Shown in pieces: positions 30,730 to 40,649 of a DNA stretch of 64,000 nucleotides; position 1 is the stretch's first letter; the number at the start of each line of letters is the position of its first letter. The stretch lies in the NCBI RefSeq assembly GCF_001691555.1, contig NZ_MAYN01000008.1, positions 1,852,682 through 1,916,681 on the forward strand, written 5' to 3'. Under the pieces are notes generated by a model. That model had not been told where the DNA came from. It made no database searches and saw only the letters and a list, made by a program, of their open reading frames with translations. The stretch comes from Pantoea eucrina. GTDB taxonomy: Bacteria > Pseudomonadota > Gammaproteobacteria > Enterobacterales > Enterobacteriaceae. A program made the position numbers and the translations under genes.

Positions 30730-31457
30730 TACTTCTCCTCCCTGGCGTGCAGCGCCTGCTGATTCAGCGCACCCAGCTCACGCGACAGCTGGCGATCCAG
30801 CCGTATCAGACGAGCCGAGTGGATAAGAAAGGCGCACAGCGCGGTCGGGATCCCCCACAGCGCAATATGCAGCGGCTCGGTGGTAATACCGGCTGATTCC
30901 TGCATGAAGTTATGCATAAAGATAATGGCGCCAAACGCGACAAAGATATCCTCACCAAAGAAAAGGCCGACGTTATCTGTTGCGGCGGACATGGCGCGCA
31001 GCCGGTGACGAATTTCAGGTGAAACTTCACCGTAGCGGTTTTCCGTCGCACCTTCTGCCATCGGTGCCAGCAGCGGACGTACCATCTGTGGATGGCCGCC
31101 CAGACTGGTCAGCCCCAGCGCGGCGGTTGCTTCACGCACAAACAGGTAGACGATGAGCAGACGGCCGGCGGTCGCGGTTTTGATCTGCGCAATCCAGCTC
31201 TGCGCACGCTCTTTCAGTCCGTGGCGTTCCAGCAGACCGATAACCGCCAGCGGCAGCAGCAGGATCAGCGGCAGGTTGCGCGTATTCAGAAAGCCGGAAC
31301 CGAGCTTTTCCAGAATGTCGCCGAGCGGCATCTGCGCCGCCAGGCCAGTGACAAAGCCTGCGACAATGACCACCAGCACCGGGTTAAAGCGTAATAAAAA
31401 GCCGATAATGATGGCCAGGATCCCCAGCAGGGGCCAGAGGTTAACAACGTTCTCCAT
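30729..31457 (-). CDS. DUF969 membrane protein, putative permease subunit
   Basis: 242 aa with several membrane helices (NLWPLLGILAIIIGFLL, LPLILLLPLAVIGLL) and the hydrophilic stretch TSLGGHPQMVRPLLAPMAEG. The ATG at 31457 has GAGGAAA upstream and removes 16 improbable residues of the longer frame. Always-paired DUF969/DUF979 genes are known beside pcp and pxpA in several bacteria. An intrinsic terminator lies between pxpA and this gene. Confidence 0.75.
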   Translation of the reverse strand: MENVVNLWPLLGILAIIIGFLLRFNPVLVVIVAGFVTGLAAQMPLGDILEKLGSGFLNTRNLPLILLLPLAVIGLLERHGLKERAQSWIAQIKTATAGRLLIVYLFVREATAALGLTSLGGHPQMVRPLLAPMAEGATENRYGEVSPEIRHRLRAMSAATDNVGLFFGEDIFVAFGAIIFMHNFMQESAGITTEPLHIALWGIPTALCAFLIHSARLIRLDRQLSRELGALNQQALHAREEK

Positions 31458-31475
31458 GATTTTCCTCACTGAAAA

Positions 31476-31503
31476 CAAAAAGCCCGGCAACAGCGTGCCG
31501 GGC
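31476..31503 (-). terminator. Internal terminator/attenuator between pxpA and the DUF969 gene
   Basis: On the minus strand GCCCGGCA-CGCTGT-TGCCGGGC is followed by TTTTTG, in the 59-base gap after pxpA and before DUF969. It would reduce read-through from pxpBCA into the transporter, pcp and nei genes. Confidence 0.8.
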
Positions 31504-31516
31504 AAAAAAGGGAGAG

Positions 31517-32254
31517 TTATACACTGCTGACGGCAATCTGCTCAGCTGCAAACGCGGCGCGCAGCGTGCGGGCAAACTGCAGCGCATGCGCGCCATCGCC
31601 ATGCAGGCAGACCGTCTCCGCATTGACGGCGACCCACTCACCGCTCACGCTTTTTACCTGCTGCTGCTTTACCATCGTCAGCGTCTGCGCCAGCGCCTGA
31701 TCGGCATCGTCAATCAGTGCACCTGGCTGGCTGCGCGGCACCAGCGCCCCGCTCGCCAGATAGCCCCGATCGGCAAACACCTCTTCACGGGTACGCAGGC
31801 CGTACCGCGCACCTGCCGCAATCAGTTCGCTGCCCGCCAGGCCAACCAGAATAAGCCGGGCATCCACCGCCCGCACTGCCCGGGCAATCGCGTCAGCGAG
31901 CTGCGGATCGGTGGCGGCCTGATTGTAAAGCATGCCGTGCGGCTTAACGTGGATCAGCCGCGCGCCTTCACTTTCCGTAATACTTTTCAGCGCGCCAGTC
32001 TGATAAATCATCTGGGCATAAACGGTCTCCGGTGGCAGCTGCATCGCCGTGCGGCCAAAGTTCTCGCGATCGGGAAAGCCCGGATGAGCGCCGATTGCGA
32101 CCCCTGACGCATTGGCCCAGCGTACCGACTGCAGCATGGTTTGCGCATCACCGGCGTGAAAACCGCAGGCGATATTGGCAGAGCTTACCAGCGACAGCAG
32201 TTCCCGATCGCTGCTGCTGCCTTCGCCAAGATCGGCATTGAGATCAATTTTCAT
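31517..32254 (-). CDS. pxpA: 5-oxoprolinase subunit A (LamB/YcsF family)
   Basis: With PxpB and PxpC forms the ATP-dependent enzyme that hydrolyses 5-oxoproline to glutamate. The 245-aa product starts [20 protein letters not shown] and has [11 protein letters not shown] and [18 protein letters not shown], hallmark segments of the family. Length matches E. coli YbgL (244 aa). Overlaps the pxpC stop by 11 bases. Confidence 0.96.
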   Translation of the reverse strand: MKIDLNADLGEGSSSDRELLSLVSSANIACGFHAGDAQTMLQSVRWANASGVAIGAHPGFPDRENFGRTAMQLPPETVYAQMIYQTGALKSITESEGARLIHVKPHGMLYNQAATDPQLADAIARAVRAVDARLILVGLAGSELIAAGARYGLRTREEVFADRGYLASGALVPRSQPGALIDDADQALAQTLTMVKQQQVKSVSGEWVAVNAETVCLHGDGAHALQFARTLRAAFAAEQIAVSSV

Positions 32255-33176
32255 GCGTAAGCCCCCAGGCTATCTGATCCAGCGCGCGCTGCTGCTGCTG
32301 TTTTGCCAGCAGCGCCTCCTCCAGCGTGCACGGAATAAAGTGAATCGGTTCGCCGAGCCGGATTTGCGCCAGCTGATAAATATCTGCCTCAATGATGCAG
32401 GCAATACGCGGATAACCGCCGGTGGTCTGTGCATCTGCCATCAGCACAATGGGCTGACCGTTTGGCGGCACCTGGACCACGCCAGGCACCAGGCCATGCG
32501 AAAGCAGATCGCGCGTGGCGGTACGCTGCAGGCTGTCGCCCTGCAGGCGGTATCCCATGCGATTACTCTGCGGACTGAGTTTCCACGGATTACGCCAGAA
32601 TGCTTCCTGCGCATCATGGGTGAATTCGCTGTATTCCGGTCCCGGCAGCGCACGAATGCGGTTACCCCACAGCAGCTGCCGCACGCCCGCCGGCTGGCTG
32701 AAGCGGCGGGTCGGCTCGCCCAGCGGCAGGCGATCGCCATCCTGTAACTTGCGGCCCTGCCACCCGCCAAACGCAGCTTTCAGATCGGTGCTGTGCGAGC
32801 CCAGCATTTCTGCTACCGCAAACCCGCCGTTTACCGCCAGATAACTGCGCATGCCGCGGGTTGGCATGGATAGCGTAAGGACCTGACCGCGCCGCACCGG
32901 CAGGCGCCATCCGGTCCAGACCGGCTTGCCATCCAGCTCCGCGTTGCAGGCCGCGCCCGTGAGCGCAAACCAGCCGTCGCGCTGAAATTCCGCTTTGAAC
33001 TGGCCCAGCACAATCTCCAGCACCGCACTGTTTTCGCTGTTACCAACCAGCATATTTGCCGTACGCATGGAAGGCTCATCCAGTGCGCCGCTCAGGCTGA
33101 CGCCCAGCTGACGCCAGCCATGACGTCCGCGATCCTGTACCGATGTCATTAATCCGGCGCGTAAAATGTTCAGCAT
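32244..33176 (-). CDS. pxpC: 5-oxoprolinase subunit C (biotin-dependent carboxylase-like domain)
   Basis: 310 aa, E. coli YbgK homologue. Starts [30 protein letters not shown] in two conserved blocks and has [24 protein letters not shown] near the C-terminus, typical of the carboxyltransferase subdomain C/D fold. Overlaps pxpB by 7 bases and pxpA by 11, so the three subunits are translationally coupled. Confidence 0.96.
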   Translation of the reverse strand: MLNILRAGLMTSVQDRGRHGWRQLGVSLSGALDEPSMRTANMLVGNSENSAVLEIVLGQFKAEFQRDGWFALTGAACNAELDGKPVWTGWRLPVRRGQVLTLSMPTRGMRSYLAVNGGFAVAEMLGSHSTDLKAAFGGWQGRKLQDGDRLPLGEPTRRFSQPAGVRQLLWGNRIRALPGPEYSEFTHDAQEAFWRNPWKLSPQSNRMGYRLQGDSLQRTATRDLLSHGLVPGVVQVPPNGQPIVLMADAQTTGGYPRIACIIEADIYQLAQIRLGEPIHFIPCTLEEALLAKQQQQRALDQIAWGLTHEN

Positions 33177-33829
33177 ATGCCCTCCTTCTGCGGCACAAAC
33201 CGTACGCGATCGCCGGGACGCATTAGTGTGGGCGGCTGCTGCTGCGGATCGAACAGGCTGAGTGGCGTATGGCCAATCAGCTGCCAGCCGCCGGGTGCAG
33301 CCAGCGGATAGATGCCGGTCTGACTGCCGCCAATCCCGACGGACCCCGCAGGAACAACCACGCGGGGCTCTGCGCGCCGCGGCGTGTGCAGTCGCGTATC
33401 CAGACCTCCCAGATAGGGAAAACCGGGCTGAAAGCCGATAAAATAGACAATGTAATCCGCGCTGCTGTGAAGCTCTACCACCTGCGGCGGTGTCAGCCCG
33501 GCGCGCTCTGCAACCTCTGGCAGATCGGGTCCGGCGCTGCCCCCATACACTACCGGGATCTCAATCAGCCGGGGATCCTCCTGCGGCCGCTCTTCGCTCT
33601 CTTCCCACCAGCGCTGCAGACGCTCAATGGCGTCCTGCGCATCGGTTTGTGTCTCGCGCAGTATTAGCGTGAGGTTGTTCATACCGGGGATCACCTCCTG
33701 CACCTGTTCATACTGCTGCAGCTGCTGACACAATCCCCAGATGCGCTGCTGACTGGCGAGCGAAACCGGCGGCGCCAGTTCCAGCACAACCGCCCGCTCT
33801 CCCAGTAAATAACAACGTGCTCGTTGCAA
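33170..33829 (-). CDS. pxpB: 5-oxoprolinase subunit B
   Basis: 219 aa, matching E. coli YbgJ (218 aa) closely: [18 protein letters not shown] start, [14 protein letters not shown], and the C-terminal [16 protein letters not shown]. It is the first gene of the pxpBCA set. The 153 bases to ybgI contain a GC-rich inverted repeat (33856-33881) where a 5' leader would lie. Confidence 0.96.
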   Translation of the reverse strand: MQRARCYLLGERAVVLELAPPVSLASQQRIWGLCQQLQQYEQVQEVIPGMNNLTLILRETQTDAQDAIERLQRWWEESEERPQEDPRLIEIPVVYGGSAGPDLPEVAERAGLTPPQVVELHSSADYIVYFIGFQPGFPYLGGLDTRLHTPRRAEPRVVVPAGSVGIGGSQTGIYPLAAPGGWQLIGHTPLSLFDPQQQPPTLMRPGDRVRFVPQKEGIC

Positions 33830-33855
33830 AACCCACCTCCCGATCGTGAATAACG

Positions 33856-33881
33856 CGCGCCGCCAGACATACCGCGGCGCG
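33856..33881 (-). promoter_or_regulatory. Inverted repeat in the pxpB leader
   Basis: CGCGCCGC and GCGGCGCG arms separated by 10 bases, 27-52 bases before the pxpB start. It may be an operator or a leader hairpin. No T-run follows on the minus strand. Confidence 0.45.
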
Positions 33882-33982
33882 ATAAACCTTTCACATAGCT
33901 GCTCAGGTTCAATAGGTTATGCAAAAGTGGCGGAGATGTGTCAACCAGTTTGCGCCCGACGGGCGGGCGCAGAGAGAGAAAC

Positions 33983-34726
33983 TCAGGCAGGATTATTGAT
34001 ATCGATAAAGGTAACATCAAGGTGGTGCTGCTGCGCCAGCCACTCGCCCAGCGCTTTAATGCCGCCGCGCTCGGTAGCATGATGACCGGCAGCAAAAAAA
34101 TGCAGCCCCTGTTCGCGCGCGCTGTGAATGGTCTGCTCAGAGACCTCACCCGTAATAAACGCGTCCACCCCGGCGGCGGCAGCGCTGTCGATAAATCCCT
34201 GCCCCCCGCCGCTGCACCAGGCCACGCGTTTAATCAGCGCGGGTGCATTATCACCACAGTGCAGCGGCGTGCGGCCCAGGCGCTGCGTGATTTTATCTGC
34301 CAGATCGCTGCCGCTGAGCGGTGTGCGCAGTTCACCCCAGGGCACCAGCGGCTGGATTTCGCCTTTGACATCAATATCAAACAGACGCGCCAGCTGCGCA
34401 TTGTTTCCCAGCTGCGGATGCGCATCCAGCGGCAGATGCCAGCCATACAGATTAATATCGTTCGCCAGCAGCGTGCGCAGACGCTGTCGCTTCATGCCTT
34501 TTATCACCGGCGTTTCGCTTTTCCAGAAATAGCCGTGGTGCACCAGAACCGCATCTGCGTTGCGCGTTACCGCTTCATCCAGCAGCGCCTGGCAAGCCGT
34601 GACGCCGGTAATAACGGTCCTGATTTCACTGCGCCCTTCTACCTGCAGTCCATTTGGCGCGTAGTCGCTAAACGCGCTGCTGTTTAGCTGCTGGTTAACG
34701 ATCTGTTCCAGCTCAAAGTTATTCAT
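33983..34726 (-). CDS. ybgI: NIF3-family dinuclear metal-binding protein YbgI
   Basis: 247 aa, same length as E. coli YbgI. It carries the metal-site segments VLVHHGYFWKSE and the C-terminal FFAAGHHATERGG. The family forms hexameric toroids with two metal ions per subunit, and its enzymatic role is not settled. Lies upstream of pxpB on the same strand and 18 bases after phrB. Confidence 0.94.
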   Translation of the reverse strand: MNNFELEQIVNQQLNSSAFSDYAPNGLQVEGRSEIRTVITGVTACQALLDEAVTRNADAVLVHHGYFWKSETPVIKGMKRQRLRTLLANDINLYGWHLPLDAHPQLGNNAQLARLFDIDVKGEIQPLVPWGELRTPLSGSDLADKITQRLGRTPLHCGDNAPALIKRVAWCSGGGQGFIDSAAAAGVDAFITGEVSEQTIHSAREQGLHFFAAGHHATERGGIKALGEWLAQQHHLDVTFIDINNPA

Positions 34727-34744
34727 AAAAGCTCCGTAAGCGCC

Positions 34745-36172
34745 TCAGGCCGCGCCGCGTGCGCGTTCAAAAGCGTCTAATGTTTTTTTGCGTGCCGCCT
34801 TATGTTCCACGATTGGCAGAGGATAATCGAGCTTCCTGTTGTTTTTCTTCGCCCAGACGTGCGGCTGATGAATATCACTGTCAGGCACCTCTTTCAGCTC
34901 CGGCAGCCACTGCCGGATAAACGTGCCCTGCTTATCGAACCGTTCACCCTGCGTAGTCGGATTAAAGATGCGGAAATAGGGCACGGCATCGGTGCCGGTG
35001 GAAGCCGCCCACTGCCAGCCGCCGTTGTTGGCAGCAAAATCACCGTCAATCAGCTGTTCCATGAAGTAGCGCTCGCCCTGCCGCCAGTCGATAAGCAGAT
35101 CTTTCACCAGGAAGCTGGCAGTGATCATGCGCAGCCGGTTATGCATCCAGCCAATGCTGTTCATCTGGCGCATGCCTGCATCAACAATCGGAAAGCCGGT
35201 TTTACCCGCTTTCCAGGCGTCGAAGTGAGCACTCTCTTTCTGCCAGCTGACGTGATGGGTCCAGTCGATAAACGGCTGATGCTTGCAGAGCGCCGGGTAG
35301 GCTACAATCAGATGGCGATAAAATTCCCGCCAGATCAGTTCATTGATCCAGGTAAACGCCTTCCCCCCTTTCAGCGCATCGGCATGCTCTGTCACTATCC
35401 GATGCAGGCACTGACGGGGTGAGAGTACGCCGGTTGAAAGATAGGCTGACAGCTGGCTGGTGCCGTCGCTGGCGGGCGCGTCGCGCTCTGACGGATAATC
35501 CAGTACCGGCTGTCTGGCAAACGCGCGCAGGCGTTTTAACGCCGCCGGTTCGCCAGCCGGAAACAGCTTTTCATCGGGTTCTTCAGCCGGATAATCAAAG
35601 GCGGGGATTTTTTTCGTGCTTTTCAGCGGCGCACCCCTGCGTGCTTCAGGGGCCTTGTGGCACTCCGGCAATCCCTGCTGCAGCCGTTTGAGAAACGCTT
35701 TGCTGAACGGCGTAAAAACTTTAAACGTAGTGTTATTTCCGGTCTGCACACTGCCGGGCGGCAGCAGCAGGCTGTCATCAAATCCCTGACAGGTAACGCC
35801 CTGCTCATCCAGCTGCTTTTCTGCCGCAGCATCGCGTTCACGCTCATTGATTTCATACTGATAGTTATAAAACAGCGCATCCACACGGTGCGTTTTGCAG
35901 AAGTCGCGCAGGTAGTCGACCGAAGCCGCAAAATCATCGCACTGATGAAAATGCAGCGGGATGCCGCGCTCCGCCAGCGCCTGCTGCAGCTCACACAGAT
36001 TCTGGTGAATAAATGTGGCCTGTTTTGCAGACATGCTGTGCTGTTGCCACTGTTTCGGCGTAGCGATAAACAGCGCCAGCACGTCAGCCTCTCTGTCATG
36101 ACACGCTGCTGCCAGCGCGCTGTTATCGTTAATACGCAGATCGTTGCGCAGCCAGAGCAGGTGTGTGGTCAT
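34745..36172 (-). CDS. phrB: Deoxyribodipyrimidine photolyase
   Basis: Blue-light-dependent repair of cyclobutane pyrimidine dimers. The 475-aa product (E. coli 472) has the antenna-domain start THLLWLRNDLRINDNSAL and the FAD domain with WINELIWREFYRHLI, WKAGKTGFPIVDAGMRQM and DGDFAANNGGWQWAAS. It starts 12 bases after ybgA, as in E. coli. Confidence 0.97.
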   Translation of the reverse strand: MTTHLLWLRNDLRINDNSALAAACHDREADVLALFIATPKQWQQHSMSAKQATFIHQNLCELQQALAERGIPLHFHQCDDFAASVDYLRDFCKTHRVDALFYNYQYEINERERDAAAEKQLDEQGVTCQGFDDSLLLPPGSVQTGNNTTFKVFTPFSKAFLKRLQQGLPECHKAPEARRGAPLKSTKKIPAFDYPAEEPDEKLFPAGEPAALKRLRAFARQPVLDYPSERDAPASDGTSQLSAYLSTGVLSPRQCLHRIVTEHADALKGGKAFTWINELIWREFYRHLIVAYPALCKHQPFIDWTHHVSWQKESAHFDAWKAGKTGFPIVDAGMRQMNSIGWMHNRLRMITASFLVKDLLIDWRQGERYFMEQLIDGDFAANNGGWQWAASTGTDAVPYFRIFNPTTQGERFDKQGTFIRQWLPELKEVPDSDIHQPHVWAKKNNRKLDYPLPIVEHKAARKKTLDAFERARGAA

Positions 36173-36184
36173 GGTGCCTCGTCC

Positions 36185-37141
36185 TTATTGTCCGTAACGC
36201 AGACGCAACGCTTCAGGGTAGGGATCAAAATAGCGCTGCTGTGCCAGCCAGGGGTGCGGATACTCAGCCATGTAATGTTTCAGCATGGTGATGGGTGCCA
36301 GCAGCGGCTGAACGCCACAGCGATAGCGATCGATCAGCTGTGCCAGTTCCTGACGCTGAGGAGAGCTGAGTTTTGGCCGGAAATAGCCCTGCACATGCAT
36401 CAGCACGTTGGTGTGATTGCGTCGCGAGGCCCGATGCGACATCAGCTGCATCAAACGATTACGGTACTCAAAGGCATACTCTTCCAGCGACGCCCACTTA
36501 TCCATAGCGGCGACGAAGCGTCCCAGTTCGCGATAGGCGTCCTGTGCATGCGACAACAGCAGCAGTTTGTAGCGACTGTGAAAGGCGATCAGTTTGTGCC
36601 GTGTTAACCCGCTACGCCACATTTCATTGAACTCATGCAGCGCAAACACGCGCCCGGTAAAATTTTCCCGCAGAACCGGATCGTGCAGGCGTCCATCCTC
36701 TTCCAGCGGCAGCCAGGGCATCTCCTGCTGCAGAAAAGACGTAAAGATGCCGATACCTGATTTACGGTTGTTATTTGTGGCAGGATCGTAAACGCGCACC
36801 CGCTCCAGACCGCAGCTGGGTGATTTGGCGCAAAGAATATAGCCGCAAAGATGGTGCAGCGATTTGACGCGCTCCGCTGACCAGCTGCGCATTTCACTGG
36901 TCACTTCTTCATTGTCATCTTTGCTGAAGCAGATATGAATCTGGTCGTCGCCCTGTTTTACCAGCCTTAACGCCGGCCGGGGTGTAGGCAGACCAATAGC
37001 CATCTCAGGACAGACGGGCTCATAGCGCACAAATTGCGCGAGTTCGTCCGTTGCAAAGGCAAAACGCTTGTGGCCGCCATCAAATCGGACGTTATCCCCG
37101 AGCAGGCAGGCACTGATGCCGACAGGAATTTTCTCGCTCAT
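36185..37141 (-). CDS. ybgA: DUF523-DUF1722 protein YbgA (long form)
   Basis: 318 aa. An N-terminal DUF523 domain (about 1-150) with GISACLLGDNVRFDGGHKR and the Cys motif SPSCGLERVRVYD is followed by DUF1722 (about 190-310). E. coli YbgA is only 169 aa and keeps just the DUF1722 part. Biochemical role unknown; the constant link to phrB suggests light or DNA-damage physiology. The ATG at 37141 follows GGAGG and matches the DUF523 start; an in-frame start at 37225 is unlikely. Confidence 0.88.
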   Translation of the reverse strand: MSEKIPVGISACLLGDNVRFDGGHKRFAFATDELAQFVRYEPVCPEMAIGLPTPRPALRLVKQGDDQIHICFSKDDNEEVTSEMRSWSAERVKSLHHLCGYILCAKSPSCGLERVRVYDPATNNNRKSGIGIFTSFLQQEMPWLPLEEDGRLHDPVLRENFTGRVFALHEFNEMWRSGLTRHKLIAFHSRYKLLLLSHAQDAYRELGRFVAAMDKWASLEEYAFEYRNRLMQLMSHRASRRNHTNVLMHVQGYFRPKLSSPQRQELAQLIDRYRCGVQPLLAPITMLKHYMAEYPHPWLAQQRYFDPYPEALRLRYGQ

Positions 37142-37142
37142 A

Positions 37143-37168
37143 CTTGTACAACCTCCAAAATCTTGTAG
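37143..37168 (-). promoter_or_regulatory. Direct CTTGTA repeats at the ybgA-phrB start
   Basis: CTTGTAC at 37143 and CTTGTAG at 37162 are in the same orientation with a 19-bp period, flanking the ybgA ribosome-binding site. TTGTACAA within the first is a perfect palindrome. The spacing resembles MerR-family operators, which control photolyase genes in some bacteria; this is a suggestion only. Confidence 0.35.
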
Positions 37169-37289
37169 AGGTTTAAGTGTAGCGCAAATGGCAGCGAATG
37201 GCATGAGGTGACAGGCAGTGTGCAAAAAATTTCGTCAAAAAAAGCGGGCGCTTTGGGTAAAAACGTCCGCCTCAGTCAGAAAGTCACCA

Positions 37290-37490
37290 TTACCAGTAGA
37301 TGCCGCCAGCCAGTTCAGACTGTTCCAGCCATACCGGTTTAGTGCTGGTTTTACACCAGATACGGTGCAGATAGCTATAGAAGCGCGCACGATCGCGGCG
37401 GAACAGCATAAAAGGAAGCGCTGTAATACCGGCAATCAGCACCAGCGTACGCCGTATAATAATTTTTGGCAGTGAATAGCACTTATCCAT
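37290..37490 (-). CDS. ybfA: Small DUF2517 protein YbfA
   Basis: 66 aa, recognizable as YbfA by [20 protein letters not shown] and KPVWLEQSE. One hydrophobic segment near the N-terminus. In E. coli ybfA lies next to kdpF on the far side of the kdp operon. Function unknown. Confidence 0.85.
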   Translation of the reverse strand: MDKCYSLPKIIIRRTLVLIAGITALPFMLFRRDRARFYSYLHRIWCKTSTKPVWLEQSELAGGIYW

Positions 37491-37728
37491 CGCATTCCTC
37501 CTGAGCAGTTAATTATAAAATGTGATCTGTCGCAAATATTACTCCTGGCTGCACACTTTTGCTACTCATCAGACCACCTGTTCTGAACTTTTTTTGACCG
37601 TTTATTGTGGGGTGCGGGATGACGTTACAACGGTGTGAAAGACGGGTTATCTTACTGTGGCAAATACCTGCGCGGACGCCGCTGCGGTTTATTGCTAAAG
37701 TAGAGAAAACCGTGTCGCAGGAGCCCGC
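37491..37728. other. ybfA-kdpE gap where kdpFABCD would lie
   Basis: 238 bases without an ORF. In E. coli the K+-transporting ATPase genes kdpFABC and the sensor kdpD separate ybfA from kdpE. I read the sequence for remnants of the KdpD C-terminus and found none, so the loss looks clean. Confidence 0.6.
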
Positions 37729-38403
37729 GTGACAACCATTTTAATTGTGGAAGATGAAAAAGAGATCCGTCGTTTTGTACGCCTGGCGCTTGAAAGTGAA
37801 GGCCTCAAAATTGTTGAAGCCGAACAGCTGCAGCGTGGTCTGATTGAAGCGGCAACGCGAAAGCCCGACCTGGTGATCCTCGATCTCGGCCTGCCTGACG
37901 GTGACGGCATTGCATTCATTCGCGAAGTACGGCAGTGGAGCAGTATGCCGGTTATTGTATTGTCAGCCCGCAGCGATGAGCAGGATAAGATCGCAGCGCT
38001 GGATGCGGGTGCGGATGACTATCTGACAAAACCCTTTGGCATTGGTGAACTGCTGGCCAGGGTGCGGGTCGCACTGCGGCGTCATCAGGGCAGTCAGCCC
38101 GATGCGCGCGTGCTGTTTGGAGAGGTCTGTGTCGATCTGTCCGCCCGCCGGATTACCCGCAGCGGTCAGGAAGTGCATCTGACGCCAACCGAGTTTCGCC
38201 TGCTCAGCCTGCTGCTGAACAACGCCGGCAAGGTGCTGACGCAGCGCCAGCTGCTGAATCAGGTCTGGGGACCCAATGCGGTTGAGCATAGCCACTATCT
38301 GCGCATCTATATGGGCCATCTGCGCCAGAAGCTGGAAACCAATCCGACGCAGCCGGCTCACCTGCTGACGGAAACCGGCATCGGCTACCGTTTTATGCCA
38401 TAA
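37729..38403 (+). CDS. kdpE: Response regulator KdpE, without KdpD
   Basis: OmpR-family regulator, 224 aa (E. coli 225), with receiver (VEDEKEIRRF, phospho-acceptor Asp in VILDLGLPDGDG, Lys in LTKPFG) and winged-helix DNA-binding domain ending GHLRQKLETNPTQPAHLLTE-like sequence. It begins with GTG; AGGAG lies 5 bases upstream. All receiver residues are intact, so it is not decaying, yet its partner KdpD and targets kdpFABC are missing here. Confidence 0.95.
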   Translation: MTTILIVEDEKEIRRFVRLALESEGLKIVEAEQLQRGLIEAATRKPDLVILDLGLPDGDGIAFIREVRQWSSMPVIVLSARSDEQDKIAALDAGADDYLTKPFGIGELLARVRVALRRHQGSQPDARVLFGEVCVDLSARRITRSGQEVHLTPTEFRLLSLLLNNAGKVLTQRQLLNQVWGPNAVEHSHYLRIYMGHLRQKLETNPTQPAHLLTETGIGYRFMP

Positions 38404-38430
38404 AAAAAGGGCCGCAGCAGCGGCCCTTTT
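38402..38430. terminator. Bidirectional terminator between kdpE and pgm
   Basis: GGGCCGC-AGCA-GCGGCCC stem with A7 before and T4 after, directly after the kdpE stop, between convergent genes. Confidence 0.85.
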
Positions 38431-38443
38431 CACGGTTTCATTC

Positions 38444-40084
38444 TCAGGCGTTCTTCAGAACTTCACTGACAATTTCCACCGCTTCTTTCTCGATCAGCTC
38501 GCGATGTTCAGCGCCAAGGAAGCTTTCACAGTAAATCTTGTACGCATCTTCAGTACCGGACGGACGCGCGGCAAACCAGCCGTTCTCCGTCATCACTTTC
38601 AGCCCGCCAATGGATGCGCCGTTACCCGGAGCAGCCGTCAGGCGTGCAGTGATCGGATCGCCTGCCAGCGTGTCAGCGCTGACCATCTCCGGCGACAGTT
38701 TTGAGAGCGCAGCTTTCTGTGCCGAGGTTGCTGATGCCTGCAGACGATTGTAGCTTGGTGCGCCAAAGCGATCTGCCAGTTCATCATAGTGCTGCTGCGG
38801 GTTTTTGCCGGTCACCGCAGTGATTTCAGCGGCCAGCAGGCAGAGAATGATGCCATCTTTATCCGTTGACCAGGCTGAGCCATCAAAACGCAGGAAGGAC
38901 GCTCCCGCGCTCTCTTCGCCGCCAAAGCCAAAGCTGCCATCAAACAGACCATCAACAAACCACTTGAAGCCCACCGGGACTTCTACCAGCTTACGGCCGA
39001 TATCATTAACCACGCGGTCAATCATTGCGCTGGAGACCAGCGTTTTGCCGACGGCAACATCACTGCCCCACTGCGGACGATGCTGGAACAGATAGTTGAT
39101 GGCAACGGCCAGGTAATGGTTAGGATTCATCAGGCCAGCTGGCGTGACGATACCGTGACGGTCGTAATCGGGATCGTTGCCAAAGGCGAGATCAAACTTA
39201 TCTTTGTACGCCAGCAGACCGGCCATCGCACACTCTGACGAACAGTCCATGCGCACCACGCCATCTTTATCCAGATGCATGAAGCGGAACGTCTGATCGA
39301 TAGCGTCATTGACGATGGTCAGATCGAGATTGTAATGCTCAGCGATGCGCTGCCAGTAAGCCATACCGGAGCCGCCAAGCGGATCTACGCCAATTTTCAG
39401 TCCCGCTTTCTGAATCGCCGGGAAGTCGATAACCTGTGCCAGCCCTTCAACGTAGGGCTGAATGAGATCCTGCTCGACAATGTGGCCGCTCTGCCACGCC
39501 TGATCCAGCGGCAGGCGTTTCACATCCTGCAGACCGCCTTTGATCAGCTGATTAGCGCGATCTTCCACCACTTTGGTAACGTTAGTATCAGCCGGACCCC
39601 CGTTTGGCGGATTGTATTTAATGCCGCCATCTTCCGGTGGGTTGTGCGAAGGGGTGATCACAATGCCGTCAGCCTGCGCACCGCCGCGTTTGTTGTGCTC
39701 CAGAATGGCATTGGAGATAGCGGGCGTTGGCGTGTAGCCGTTATCCTGCTGCACAATGACATCCACGCCGTTCGCTGCCAGTACTTCCAGTACCGACAGG
39801 ATAGCGGGTTCAGAGAGCGCGTGCGTATCTTTGCCCACGTAGCATGGACCGGTGATACCGTTCTTTTTACGCTCTTCGGCGATCGCCTGTGCGATAGCCA
39901 GAATATGCTCTTCATTGAAGCTGTGACGTCCCGCGCTGCCGCGGTGGCCAGATGTGCCAAATTTCACCGCATGGTCCGGGTTAGCCGCATCCGGCTTCAG
40001 GACATAATACTGCGAGGTTAATTGTGCAACGTTAATCAAATCGCTCTGCTGGGCAGGCTGCCCGGCACGGGGGTGATTGGCCAT
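38444..40084 (-). CDS. pgm: Phosphoglucomutase (alpha-D-glucose phosphate-specific)
   Basis: Interconverts glucose-1-P and glucose-6-P. The 546-aa product (E. coli 546) has the phosphoserine loop [11 protein letters not shown], the Mg-binding NDPDYDRHG and the sugar-binding [10 protein letters not shown]. It starts 25 bases after seqA, in the same operon as in E. coli. Confidence 0.98.
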   Translation of the reverse strand: MANHPRAGQPAQQSDLINVAQLTSQYYVLKPDAANPDHAVKFGTSGHRGSAGRHSFNEEHILAIAQAIAEERKKNGITGPCYVGKDTHALSEPAILSVLEVLAANGVDVIVQQDNGYTPTPAISNAILEHNKRGGAQADGIVITPSHNPPEDGGIKYNPPNGGPADTNVTKVVEDRANQLIKGGLQDVKRLPLDQAWQSGHIVEQDLIQPYVEGLAQVIDFPAIQKAGLKIGVDPLGGSGMAYWQRIAEHYNLDLTIVNDAIDQTFRFMHLDKDGVVRMDCSSECAMAGLLAYKDKFDLAFGNDPDYDRHGIVTPAGLMNPNHYLAVAINYLFQHRPQWGSDVAVGKTLVSSAMIDRVVNDIGRKLVEVPVGFKWFVDGLFDGSFGFGGEESAGASFLRFDGSAWSTDKDGIILCLLAAEITAVTGKNPQQHYDELADRFGAPSYNRLQASATSAQKAALSKLSPEMVSADTLAGDPITARLTAAPGNGASIGGLKVMTENGWFAARPSGTEDAYKIYCESFLGAEHRELIEKEAVEIVSEVLKNA

Positions 40085-40109
40085 TGGCGCTTCTCCCTGA
40101 CGCTTCAGT

Positions 40110-40649
40110 TTAAATGGTGCCGCAAACTTTCTCTGTCAGCTCCGAAGGGAACTGCATAGCCAGCATGATGTGTTCCACCATGCTGCATTTACGGCCTGTA
40201 TTGGTGTTTGTGATGACCCAGTATGGCGTACCTGGCACATGCTTAGGCTTAGTATGCGTGCCATTTTGCAGCAGCGTATGTTCATTACCGGCAAAATAGA
40301 CGCGCGTACGCCCCTGCAGCGATGCGGTAGCATCGGCAAATGCATCAGGATCGAGACGATAGAGCGTTGACAAAATCAGCATAAAGCGGTTAACCGCTTT
40401 TTTCTGCTCGGCATACTCATCTGACAGCATCAGCTCGCGCATGGCTCGCACGCGATCCTGCGGACGCGCTTCAGGCTCGGCTGCTGCTGCCTCTTTTACC
40501 GGGGTCGTAGCTGCCGACGCAGCGACAGCGCGCGAGCTGGCGGTAAATTTCAGCATGCGACGCAGGATGTCTGAGGCGCTTTCACCGATGTGCTGCGTGT
40601 GGCTGGCAATATAACGGTAGAGTTCTTCGTCAACTTCAATCGTTTTCAT
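40110..40649 (-). CDS. seqA: Replication initiation negative regulator SeqA
   Basis: Binds hemimethylated GATC and sequesters oriC. The 179-aa product (E. coli 181) has the N-terminal oligomerization segment [20 protein letters not shown], a variable Ala-rich linker and the DNA-binding domain with [15 protein letters not shown]. The ATG at 40649 is the family start; an in-frame upstream start at 40718 is not supported. Confidence 0.97.
   Translation of the reverse strand: MKTIEVDEELYRYIASHTQHIGESASDILRRMLKFTASSRAVAASAATTPVKEAAAAEPEARPQDRVRAMRELMLSDEYAEQKKAVNRFMLILSTLYRLDPDAFADATASLQGRTRVYFAGNEHTLLQNGTHTKPKHVPGTPYWVITNTNTGRKCSMVEHIMLAMQFPSELTEKVCGTI

Noticed and set aside
37491..37728. Possible kdpD remnant
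   Set aside because: Read in the kdpE-side frames; no KdpD C-terminal motif was found.
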